A stretch of 18,292 nucleotides of DNA from Pholiota molesta (lineage: Eukaryota; Basidiomycota; Agaricomycetes; Agaricales; Strophariaceae), in assembly GCA_014925825.1 (NCBI GenBank), contig JACGCK010000514.1, positions 1-18,292 of the forward strand, given 5' to 3'. Positions 9,503-18,292 of the stretch are shown piece after piece. The notes under the pieces are model-generated. The model saw only the letters and a program-made list of their open reading frames with translations, searched no databases and was not told the DNA's origin. Position 1 is the first letter of the stretch, and each line of letters opens with the position of its first letter. A program made the translations under genes and the position numbers.

Positions 9503-12500
9503 TTAAACTCTGTCACAAAATGATAAGTCAAGTGGACAGAAAAGACCGCGAGATAAGCTTACCCATATGCATACTCGACTTCATCAACACTTGCTCCTGC
9601 TGGGAACTCACCCGAAGGGGGTTCGCGTCCAAGATGGGTAGGCTCGATGTCGTCATCATCGATGGCACTTCCTTCATCCTGATCCAGGGCAAAAGGCAAT
9701 ACGGGACGCAGACCTTGGCCGCTTCCGCGACGGCCGCCTGCAGGCGACTTGGGCAGAGCAGCCATAGTTTTAGGACTCATATGCTAAGAACAATCACCAT
9801 GAGCGTCGAATAGATTGCTAAGAAAAGGCCGCCTTACCTCCCAATTGTTGACATTTTCATCGACAACCTCGTCTTTACCGGAATCGAGTCGTCCTTCGTC
9901 TCCCAGGTCCTCAATGGTGACTACGCTCTCACTATCACTGATGCCCTCGGTCATTTCTGACACAAAGCTAGGGAGTCTGTGCCATGCGGAAGTCCCACCA
10001 GTGAAAAGCGAATTGTCGGCAGAGGCTTGGTCATCTGACCAGCCAAGGTCTGATAGATATTCTTCATATTCTTCCTCAAAGGCGATATCCTCGGGTATGA
10101 AAGGGAGGAATAGGGAATGATCCGGTGCTCGGGAACGAACGGGGGGGAAAACATCGGAGTCGACAACATTAGGGGTTCCGAGAGGACGAATGAGGCTTGA
10201 AAGTGCCGGATCAGCATGCAAGCCCTCCATTTGTGACATGCTTCCTGAACGCCTGTGCATCGGACTCTGCTGATTTGGATTGGCAGCTGGTCCATACCGT
10301 TTCGTGTTATCTGTGGCAATGTTAGAAATCAATACATGCTTTCGAAATAGGAAGAAACCCAAAATCGCACAAAATTTGACCAGATGACGCAGTGCTTGTT
10401 CCTGTGCCTGTTCAAAGATCTCAGTCTAAACTGATTATCTATGGTGTTCAAAAAGTCTTCTAACCTGGGCCTCGCCAGCATCATCAGGCTCTACGCCCGC
10501 TAACCACTCATCCCGTAGGTCTGGCCGACAGTTTAGGTATATTGCGGTGATCACCTTCATGTTTGCTTCAGAACGAACATAGTCAATATAATAGCCAAAA
10601 TAAAGTAAAATAAATTAGCTTACATTGTCTCCACTTGCGCCCACAAAACGGTACTTGGCTCTTGATCAATTTCAACACATGCAATTGCAACATCGGATGG
10701 TTAACCTTCAAAACGCGCTTCAATACCGCCTACAATAATACCCAATCAGTAAACCCATCCAAATCTATGAACGTCGAACAAAAGACATACAGAACTCTTG
10801 TACTGCACAAGCATCCATATACGGTGGGAGCGGCCCTTGGACAGCTTCTGCATGATTTTTGCGAAGTTGATCGTCGAGAAGAAATTGCGCCACGAGTATT
10901 CCGTGATGAGCTCGATATCCTCTTCCCGCTTCTCTCCGCTCGGTAGCGTGGTGACTTTGCGGATGCTCTGCTTTGGGGCGCGATACATGTCGTCTTCGGG
11001 GTGTATGGGCTGCGGGTTTTTAGAGTGATTCGTAAGGCAGTAACGGAAAAAGCTGAGAAAATCAACTGATAAGTCAGAAGGATTTGGGATTGTAAAAGAA
11101 GAACTGTAACTGAACTTGTTTTCTGGCGAGTCAACTTTGGATATGACTGAGTTTGTCACTTCCTGTAGGCCGAACATTTTGAGAATGAGCAAAAGACAGT
11201 TCGTGTCCAGGAGGTGTTGGCCCAAGTGGTGGAACTTCATGATGTCTACATCCACAGCCATGAGATTTTTATTTTCTTTCATCGAAAGGGTAGAAACTGA
11301 CGAGAGACTTTGAACCATTTCAAGACCAATAATAAAATTGCAGAGACCGCTTTGGAGGTGACTTCTCGGTGACGAGTGACGTCGATGTCGTCCAGTGTTG
11401 GCGGCACGGAAGATGCTTGTTCCTGGGCTATTCAATTGATCAGTTAGAAACTGACTTTGCTTGTCAAGTTCTGCAGTTACTGACGTGACATGCCAGTAGG
11501 AGGAAATACCGAAGATGTAGAGGACTGCGGTACTTGGATGTTTGCATTCGAGCTGGCCGAGACCGTCGCCAGAAGGAGCTTGAGAAGGATGAGAACCCAG
11601 CCAGAGAGCATTGGCAGAATGGCACTCTGCGCATGATAGCATCAGCAGGACATCCCTATCTATTACCAGCAATGTATGATTTAAATCATATACACACATA
11701 AATTTGTTCCACGCGTTTCAGGCGCATGAGATCCTCTCTCCGTTCCTTTGCCCGGCGCTTGTCGCCGCTGGTTTGCGCCTTGTTTAGCGTTGCCGTTGCT
11801 TCGTCGATCATCTTGTCCAGCAAAGCCAGATCAGGCAGCGGTTCCTCTGATTCCGATTCCTAGCCACCGTGCATCAGTAAATTAATCACTGCACGAAATG
11901 AAAAGCAACCCACATCCGCGTTATAAGTGGACGACTTAAATTCGGCCTCCGTGCCCGGCATGCGCTCCAGTCCGCTCTCCGCCGTCATACAGTCCTCCCT
12001 TGTCCGCCACATCTGCGCCAGCGCTAGACTGATATACATATGCTTATTGTATAGCTTGTCCGCCTCGTCGATCGCGAACGGTACGAGCCGCGGATCCTTG
12101 CCAAACTGGTTCTTCGAGAACGGGAACAAGAATGGACGCGTCTGGTCTGTTTGGTACTGCTGCTTCTTCGGTTTGGGTGAAGGCGAAGGCGGTGGCGAGG
12201 GAGCGGGCGTCGCGGGCTGCGGGCGGAAGCCTTGGTGCTGGTGCCCCTGTTGCGACTGGAACTGCGGGTACATGCCATGCCCGCCACCGTTGGAACTCCC
12301 CGCGTGCATCCCCTCGTACTCGTCGTGGTGATAATGGTGCCGCACGGGGATGGGCGTGTACGCCTTTGAGAGGCGGGAGGTGAGCACGGAAGCATTGATA
12401 GAACGTGCGATAGGGGCGTGCACGAGCGACGGCGGGGGCTGAGAGGGCGGCGTAAAGGTAGGATATTTGACGGAGGTTTCGGTGCGGAAGGTGTCGATGT

Positions 12501-13792
12501 CGATGGGGGAGGATTTGATTTTTTCGGCTGGATTTAGGAGATAAGAGGGCAGTTCGGGTTGATGTAGAGGTTGGGCTCACTATTTTCATTCGCAGGGGGT
12601 AGCCCAGCAAGTTCACGGGCAAGCTTCTTGACGCGGGCATGGTCGCGCACACCGCCCCAGCATGTCAATAACGTTTTCCATAGTACAAGGAGCAGCTAAT
12701 TCATTTGCATGATTCAGGCATATCCCAGGAGCACTGGCTGCATTGTACGCACCTTCTTGATAGGATATCCCTTCGCAGTTTTGTCGCGTAAATTTGCGAT
12801 GACGTTGAAGAGATAGACAGGGAGTGGCGGGTCGAGGCTCACTTGACAGCCATGACTTAATCAGTATTTATCGTTGTTGCTTGAGTATATAGAGGACAAC
12901 TCACTCAGCTCGTCTGCAAAGTCATCATGTCCCTTGAACACTTCTATTAGGTGGTATAGCATCCCTAAATATACAGAGACTTCGGTTAATACTTCTTCTA
13001 TGAGATCGGCCCTGTCCTGCAATGATATGTGTAGATGAGCAGCTTGCTGATCGGAGATATTGCTATGGGGCAATAGGTTAAGGACCAGCCTCATGGACGG
13101 GAGTCGTGCGTGCTGAATGACGTACCATAGCAGGTCGTGTTTACGTCCAGCGATCTTCAACGCTTCGACGATCCCGCTGATGCCGTTTGCAGCTCTAACG
13201 ACTTTGCAGTTCTCAAAAATCCAGTGCAGCTGATGTTCTGGTGATACGGTTTCTCCAAATGTCCCTAATCAAAGAGTCAGTTTAGTCCCGGCGCCAGAGT
13301 AGGTGACGGGACCTTGCAGGACGTAGAATAGGCGACGAGCGTTTGTGAAGCGAATGTCGCTATCGCGGTGCTCCAAGCTTTCGAGTAGGTATTCGACATG
13401 GGCACGTCGCTTCGCCAGAGAGGCCTTGGTCCATTCTCCTATATGTATGTAATTAGAGTTAGAAATCGAACGCTGGCGAGTGGAAATACCATCATGAAAT
13501 GAGCTCTCCCAAGTCTTCATATTCTCGCCAACTTGTGGCATCTCAACGTAGGAGTAGAATTCTTCGATCTCGTTCATTACAGTGTCCTCGTCGTCGTATT
13601 TAAAATCAAAGAGGGATTGCTACACAGCAGTATATATATTGAATTCATTTAGTAGTGTATATCATCCAAACTAACCTTGGGCTTTTGGACAGTTCCGACC
13701 ATGGCTTTCAGTTGGCCGAGAGTGATCGAGTCTGCAGGGGATGTCTGGTTGAGATTGCCATTGCTATCTTGCAGCATCGACAAAGTATTCAT
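9503..13792 (-). CDS. FAR11: STRIPAK scaffold Far11/STRIP1-like protein (N1221 and DUF3402 domains)
   Basis: Far11/STRIP proteins scaffold the STRIPAK phosphatase-kinase complex; in yeast Far11 supports pheromone G1 arrest and antagonises TORC2, in filamentous fungi it acts in cell fusion and fruiting. Exons: 13792-13676, 13619-13490, 13438-13313, 13264-13126, 13062-12905, 12841-12753, 12695-12581, 12527-11914, 11859-11698, 11626-11485, 11427-11302, 11245-11116, 11052-10791, 10729-10624, 10565-10465, 10407-10371, 10310-9838, 9783-9563 and 9509-9503. All introns are 48-71 nt and keep frame; the product is about 1084 aa. The N1221 domain (about 45-480) includes RRAHVEYLLESLEHRDSDIR and GYPIKKLLLVLWKTLLTCWG, with a Gly/Gln/Pro/Lys-rich insert near 350-410. 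DUF3402 (about 540-1000) includes DDIDVTRHREVTSKAVSAIL, KFHHLGQHLLDTNCLLLILK and ITEYSWRNFFSTINFAKIMQ. The last tiny exon is optional: without it TAA at 9561-9559 ends the protein at 1083 aa. Confidence 0.95.
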
Positions 13793-13877
13793 GACGGCTC
13801 TTGCTATGTGGTGAGGAGAGACGAGCCAAAGGTTTGTGGATACTGGCTGTCAGTGCAAGTACAACGGCGGACCCTGA

Positions 13878-13889
13878 GTGACGCGTCAC
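13878..13889. promoter_or_regulatory. Palindromic MluI-type (MCB) box in divergent promoter
   Basis: GTGACGCGTCAC is a perfect 12-bp palindrome centred on ACGCGT, the core recognised by MBF-type factors that drive G1/S genes in fungi. It is 86 bp upstream of the FAR11 start and about 690 bp upstream of the cyclin start. The motif is seen directly; MBF control is inferred. Confidence 0.45.
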
Positions 13890-14065
13890 GTAACACGTTC
13901 GTGTGTTGGTCACGGGATTTAATGGGTGGGCGTTGTATCTGATGATGCGCTAACACATGCTGAGGGAGCCTTTTCAGACAAAAGCACCACGGCGATGGAG
14001 ATTCTCTGGCATTCGAGAAGGAACAATCATGGCTTTGAAGGGGTCTCCCATCTGGGCGATGGTAT

Positions 14066-14091
14066 GTTCCGGATGCGTTCCGGATGCGTTC
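14066..14091. repeat. Short tandem repeat, 11-bp unit, 2.4 copies
   Basis: The unit GTTCCGGATGC occurs twice in perfect tandem (14066-14076, 14077-14087) and begins a third time (GTTC, 14088-14091) within the FAR11/cyclin intergenic region. It may be a simple slippage duplication; a regulatory role is not shown. Confidence 0.8.
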
Positions 14092-14292
14092 GATAAGAGC
14101 CATTCAGTCATGGGAATGGATGGAAAAAAGTACACGACGGTCCGGGACGCCCCATCCCTGGTGTGCGCACGCCGCACCTAGGGTCGAGATGGACTCATGG
14201 TGGTTGAGGTAATCTGGGATCTGGGCGCGGCGCGTGGGTGACATGGATGTGCGGCGAGCTGCGGTGTCGGTGCCGTGGTTACGTAATAGGAA

Positions 14293-14299
14293 TATATAA
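14293..14299 (+). promoter_or_regulatory. TATA box of the cyclin gene
   Basis: TATATAAG lies 274 bp upstream of the cyclin ATG, followed by a C/T- and C/A-rich leader typical of fungal transcription starts. The rest of the 780-bp FAR11/cyclin spacer (13793-14572) contains the MCB palindrome and the tandem repeat but no coding exon that I can support. Confidence 0.5.
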
Positions 14300-14572
14300 G
14301 GGGTCTGTGAATATTTTCGGGGATCTCCAACACCAGGCGGATCGACCCCCATCGTCAGGCTCTATTCTTCTCTGGCGACGGGCGTCCTCTACCAGCTCTC
14401 ATCATCGTCTCCAAAAGGCACGCCTTCGCTGTGCGTCTGCCATCCGTCATCGTCACGACAGCCCTTACGACCCCCCGCTCTCTACCCCCCGCTCCTTGCC
14501 GCACGAGGAGCCCACCGTTTGCCAACACACACTCGCTGTGTTGCTGGCCAGCGCTCTCCGCCCATCTCGCAG

Positions 14573-17022
14573 ATGCCAGTTCCTGTTCCTCGTACCGCAA
14601 AGTCGCAAGCGCACCCTGTCATAAAGCCCTACCACCGTGTGCGAGGCCACACTTTCTCGTTCAACAGCTTCCCGGACTCCCAGCTCCCGCCCGTGGGGCC
14701 GCACCCCTCTTCCACTTCCCCGGAAGAGTGGGCTAGCTTGTTCCCTTCCTGGAGGAGGACCCAGCAGCGACCCTCACCGGGCAAGGACGCCAGCGTGCAG
14801 GATTTTTTCCAAGGGTTGACTGCCGCGGACAACGCGTCGGTCATTAAAGGGGCTCACGCTGAAGCGTGTCTCCCGCCCATGTTCAATTCCATTCAAGTCC
14901 CTCTGGGCCACTCCTATTCCCGCGAGCCACGCCCTGTCCACACCCAGTCCGACCATACTGTCCAACCCCCCTTTTCTGCCTTGGATCAGGCCAGGTTTGA
15001 CAATAGCATGCGATGGGACGTTGATCTCCTCGTGGGTCCCGAAGATGACGATGCTATGGCCGCTGATCATGCACATCGTGGCCTCACCGCCCCTTTGGTC
15101 CAGATGCCAACCGATTCCGCAGTCCCTAATAATCGATCATACCAGGCAGGCGCCTTTTCGCCCATCTTTGAAGATCAATCCCCTGGCTCAGCTAGTGGCC
15201 CGGACAACGACTCCAGTCCGTTGGAGCCCATCACACCCTTCGGCGATTTCGTTGACCGCGCAGTTGCTGATACCGACCCGTATGCGACTTCTTTTTCGAG
15301 TCAATATGTGGAGCAAAGCGCTATGGCCGATTATTACCAGGGAAAACAGCTCAACGTGGAAACCTATCAAGCTCCGCCAGTCTTTCCGACGCTAACTGAG
15401 CCACCAAAGGATCAGGAGCATATTGGAGACACCATCACATCTAGTCCTACCGTTGGATACAAGACGCTCTCGGAACCGTTGTCAGAATGGATTGCTAGCT
15501 ATGTATGGAAGGTCTGCACCACCGGGTTTAGTTTGCCGCTCACGTTCGCGCAGCCATCGTAAGTTTGCATTTCTTACTCAACAAGAAATTGATACTAATC
15601 CAATAACATAGCATGAATGCAGGGTCTTGTCCCATTTCCGCACCTAGCGATCTTGCGCCATCAATTCACTCGCTCCTGCTCTCTACTTTGTTGCAGCCAT
15701 CCGCCGTATTCCTGGCGGTGTGGTACCTCGTTCGGCTCCCTGTCTATTTCGGGGCAGCTCCGCTTGGTGCTGAGCTCGTCAAAGAAAGGGCCTTTAGGGG
15801 TGCCCTCTTGGGAGACGGGTACACTGGATTGGAAGCGACCACACCGGAGGCAAGCCCTGCTTTCCGCCTTGTTGTCCTCGGATGTATGCTCGCCAACAAA
15901 TGGCTAGACGACCATACATTCAGCAACAAGACTTGGTACGTCGAGTTATTCATTACACTCGCGACGTCATGATGCTGATCGAGCCTCTCTTTTTTCTCAG
16001 GCACTCTATTTCCAACATTCCGATTGAGTCTTTGAACAAGCTCGAGGCGCTTACGCTCGATATCTTTTCATATGACCTTTCGATTTCTTCCCAACAATGG
16101 TCGCAGTGGCTTGCTCATGTCATGTCTTACCACATGTCGCTGTCATCGCCTGCATATCCACAGCCGATCTCGCGGCCTTCCTCCAACCCCCATTCCATTG
16201 TCCGCCGTGCAATAGATGAAATCATCAAGGTGGCCATCTACATTCCAGTCGGGCTCTCCTTTGCCGCAGCCTGTCTTCATTGGCTGGAAGAAAGGCTTAA
16301 GGCAAACATAGAAAAGGAAAATGCCTTGGATGTCTTGGAAATCAACTTGGATGAAGATGGACCTCTCAGGGAAGAATACCTGCCCAAACGCAGGGCCAGC
16401 AAATTGGGTTCGCAAAACGCCCAAATACGCCATGGCGCTAGCTTGAGTCAGGGACAGCCTCCAAATGCATGGGGCCTCCAAGATATGCCCGCGATCAAGC
16501 GCTTCCTCCACCGGCCAAATGGAGCCCTGCTGGGGACGAACCTATACTTAGGGATAAAAACCGTTTCAGCGGCCAGTACGTCGCCGTACAGGCGCCTCCG
16601 CACCATATATCTTATCCTGCGGGCTATCATCCAATGACATTGCCTACAATAACCAGAACTGGAACCCTTCTGGTGGTTTCATGCCCTCTAGCGTCAAAAC
16701 GCATGCCATGATGGTGCACGACTTCGCCTCAATATTCCAGATGGGGCAGCCGGCTTATAATCCATTCGGACCAATCCCGACACTCGCCATATCACACTCG
16801 CGTTCTCAGTCGCTCTCGTACGATAACGACATTTCGCGCAGCCATATGCGCTCGTACTCGCAATCGCGCTTCGAGTACAAGAACAGCGACCTCCGCGCGA
16901 TGCCCAACGAGCATGTTTCATTCACTCCATTCGCGGATGTCGCCAGCAAGTGGATGGATGTTCCCGCGGGTTACATGTCGCACATCCATATTCCCGCTGT
17001 TGGAATGCTGCCCACCTGGTAG
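14573..17022 (+). CDS. Pcl-type cyclin domain protein, frame broken twice near the 3' end
   Basis: This is a probable cyclin partner of a Pho85/Cdk5-class kinase, acting at G1/S or in polarity; the partner is inferred. Exons: 14573-15558, 15612-15935 and 16001-17022, introns 53 and 65 nt. The first in-frame ATG gives MPVPVPRTAKSQ. Residues 1-328 are Pro/Ser/Asp-rich and probably disordered. The cyclin box lies at about 345-480: FRLVVLGCMLANKWLDD (413-429) with the conserved lysine K425, then NKLEALTLDIFSYDL with E452, the pair that contacts the kinase. Downstream are an acidic patch (INLDEDGPLREEYLPKRR) and a Ser/Arg-rich tail (HSRSQSLSYD, RSYSQSRFEY) likely to be phosphorylated. Oddity: the frame that is coding shifts at the G run 16471-16474 and again near 16631-16634. 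One added base at each site gives 777 aa ending at 17022; as written, translation stops at 16635-16637 (648 aa) with the cyclin box intact. Confidence 0.88.
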
Positions 17023-18001
17023 ACGCACTGCTCGATGCAAGGCATGCCCGCGTCAATGAGTTGATACGCATACTGCGGGGCTCTTCTCATTTCTTTCTTT
17101 CTCTCTCTCTCGTCTGTGGCTCGTTTCTCTAGATTCCATCTCTTCATCGCCATCATCGAACCTACACTACGCTCGACCAGCAACCCGACTACATACACCA
17201 CTTCAAGTAGGTCGTGGGTTAGTTTCCGTTTACGTCCGTCTCTCCGTTACGCGCATGTACTATTTTTCCTTTTCCATTTCCTTTCTCACTCTATTTCCAC
17301 TGTGAATACGGGCTCTCATCTGCTGCTGTGTCATTCTTATTACGCTTTTCCGGCCCCTTCCCGTTTTGAAGACATCTATCCAGTCCTGTGGGACATATAG
17401 GGTCGCCGTCGCTTCCAGCCGTCTCACACCATTCACACATACAATACACACCTCATATACGCCGCCGCCTTCTTATCGGAACACCATCCTCCGCCGCATA
17501 CACTGTCGCTACCGTGCTTTCCCGGATCGACACCACCACCGCTACCTCTCCCCCGCCCCAATTGTTCCACGACCCCTTTTGAGAGAAGAGAAGAGGCCCA
17601 CCACGCTGTTGTTTTGCCTCTTCGGCATGGAATTATTCTTTGTGTGTCAAATTTTACCGGACTCCGTATATATTTTTATTCGAGCCTTGTCTACAGCACA
17701 AAGTGGCGTGCATTTGTCGATACTTGCCCAACATCATCGGTCCCTTATCTTGACGTTACTCGTCACGTATCTCTTCACCCCTTGTCTGTCTGTCTGCGCG
17801 ACTGTCCGTCTTCTCAGTTCGTATCCAGTATTTAACTCTCTACATACGCACACTAATCGCCTTCGCTACCCTCCGTCCCTATCGTTTGGTATTGGCATAT
17901 ATTTGTTTTCCCTTCACGAATATCTCATTTTTTCACGTCTTCTTATTTCCTTTTGTTCTTCCTTTTTACTTTTCTCCCTGCAGCACGTTCCTTCGGCCTC
18001 G
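17023..18001. other. Pyrimidine-rich region without supported gene
   Basis: The plus strand is strongly C/T-biased; three lines I counted in this and the adjoining stretch ran 73-83 percent pyrimidine. It includes a CT microsatellite near 17090-17115 and GTCT repeats near 17783-17797. It should hold the cyclin 3' UTR on the left. A long open frame runs from about 17366 through the window end, but its product is a low-complexity Ser/Leu/Pro/Phe string with no domain, as expected from pyrimidine-rich DNA. TATA-like tracts occur near 17668 and 17895. A promoter or leader for a gene to the right is the likeliest reading. Confidence 0.5.
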
Positions 18002-18292
18002 ATGAAGGACGTTACAGAGTCCGTACGTGACTCACGAAAAGCACAAAAACAACTTTTGGCCCATTCGACTTTTGCGCTTCATCTGATCTCCTATATTACC
18101 TCGCGCGTTCGTGTCCCTACCCACCCCATCACCGCCACTTCACCACTTCCTTCCCCGCCTTTACCTTCCGCCCTCGACACCCCGATCTCTACCTGCTCCT
18201 CCATATTATACGTCTCCCTGCCACCTTTCTTGTTACCCGTTGCCCTCTACCCATTCAGATTCGCCGTATATGTTACCCCTTTTTTTTCGTAG
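18002..18292 (+). CDS. Possible first exon and intron of a gene continuing right (partial)
   Basis: An ATG at 18002 opens a seven-codon exon (MKDVTES) that meets a GTACGT donor at 18023, the same donor hexamer used by DRE2, FAR11 and the cyclin. The window ends with a run of eight T followed by CGTAG, which would serve as a polypyrimidine tract and acceptor, making a 270-nt first intron. The pyrimidine-rich DNA before it fits a leader. Alternatively the frame simply stays open from the ATG to TAG at 18290-18292. The product is not recognisable from so few residues. Confidence 0.25.
   Translation: MKDVTESVRDSRKAQKQLLAHSTFALHLISYITSRVRVPTHPITATSPLPSPPLPSALDTPISTCSSILYVSLPPFLLPVALYPFRFAVYVTPFFS

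Noticed and set aside
13804..14181. Open frames on both strands in the FAR11/cyclin spacer
   Set aside because: They have no family resemblance, no splicing partner, and cover the promoter region including the MCB palindrome.
16251..16290. Alternative frame reading PLPQPVFIG within the cyclin gene
   Set aside because: It resembles linker sequence seen in such proteins, but entering and leaving it needs three base changes, and the main frame is open through here; not strong enough to call another lesion.
17366..18292. A 308-residue protein in the pyrimidine-rich tail
   Set aside because: It starts at a non-ATG codon, is compositionally driven (Ser/Leu/Pro/Phe), and lacks any domain; the earliest in-frame ATG I noted (17627) does not improve it.
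1..18292. tRNA, rRNA, transposon, viral or CRISPR features
   Set aside because: I looked for B-box-like TTCGANTC cores, terminal repeats, reverse transcriptase or transposase motifs and regularly spaced repeats by eye and found none; a tRNAscan or repeat search was not possible here.

Overview
The window looks like ordinary nuclear DNA of a mushroom-forming basidiomycete (Agaricomycete type). The reasons are: genes densely split by 48-70 nt introns with GTNNGT donors and YAG acceptors; very short intergenic spacers; conserved eukaryotic core genes; and one gene of a membrane family (DUF6535) that I know only from basidiomycetes. I see no bacterial, viral or transposon genes, no tRNA or rRNA, and no CRISPR.

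Layout, left to right: (1) 1-658, no firm gene; a weak 56-residue minus-strand candidate lies head to head with the next gene. (2) 659-1471 (+), Mediator subunit Med18. (3) 1487-2954 (-), box C/D snoRNP assembly factor Bcd1 with a HIT zinc finger, tail to tail with med18 and only 15 bp between stop codons. (4) 3458-4534 (-), Dre2/anamorsin, cytosolic Fe-S assembly. (5) 4879-6440 (-), forkhead transcription factor. (6) 6822-9142 (-), four-helix DUF6535 membrane protein. (7) 9503-13792 (-), Far11/STRIP, the STRIPAK scaffold, with 18-19 exons. (8) 13793-14572, divergent promoter with a palindromic MluI-type box and a TATA box. (9) 14573-17022 (+), Pcl-type cyclin. (10) 17023-18292, pyrimidine-rich DNA, possibly the leader and first exon and intron of another plus-strand gene.

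Functionally these are mostly unlinked housekeeping genes: transcription (Med18, forkhead), snoRNP assembly (Bcd1), Fe-S biogenesis (Dre2), and signalling or cell cycle (Far11, cyclin). The one suggestive pairing is Far11 and the cyclin, which share a promoter.

The most notable result is a set of four or five apparent one-base losses, all in or next to short homopolymer runs, that break otherwise well-conserved reading frames in med18, the forkhead gene (one or two) and the cyclin gene (two). Adding one base at each site brings all three genes to a whole number of codons. Bcd1, Dre2, DUF6535 and Far11 read cleanly. Undercalled homopolymers in the assembly are the simplest explanation; real gene decay is the alternative. 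I did not find a convincing new biological system here.
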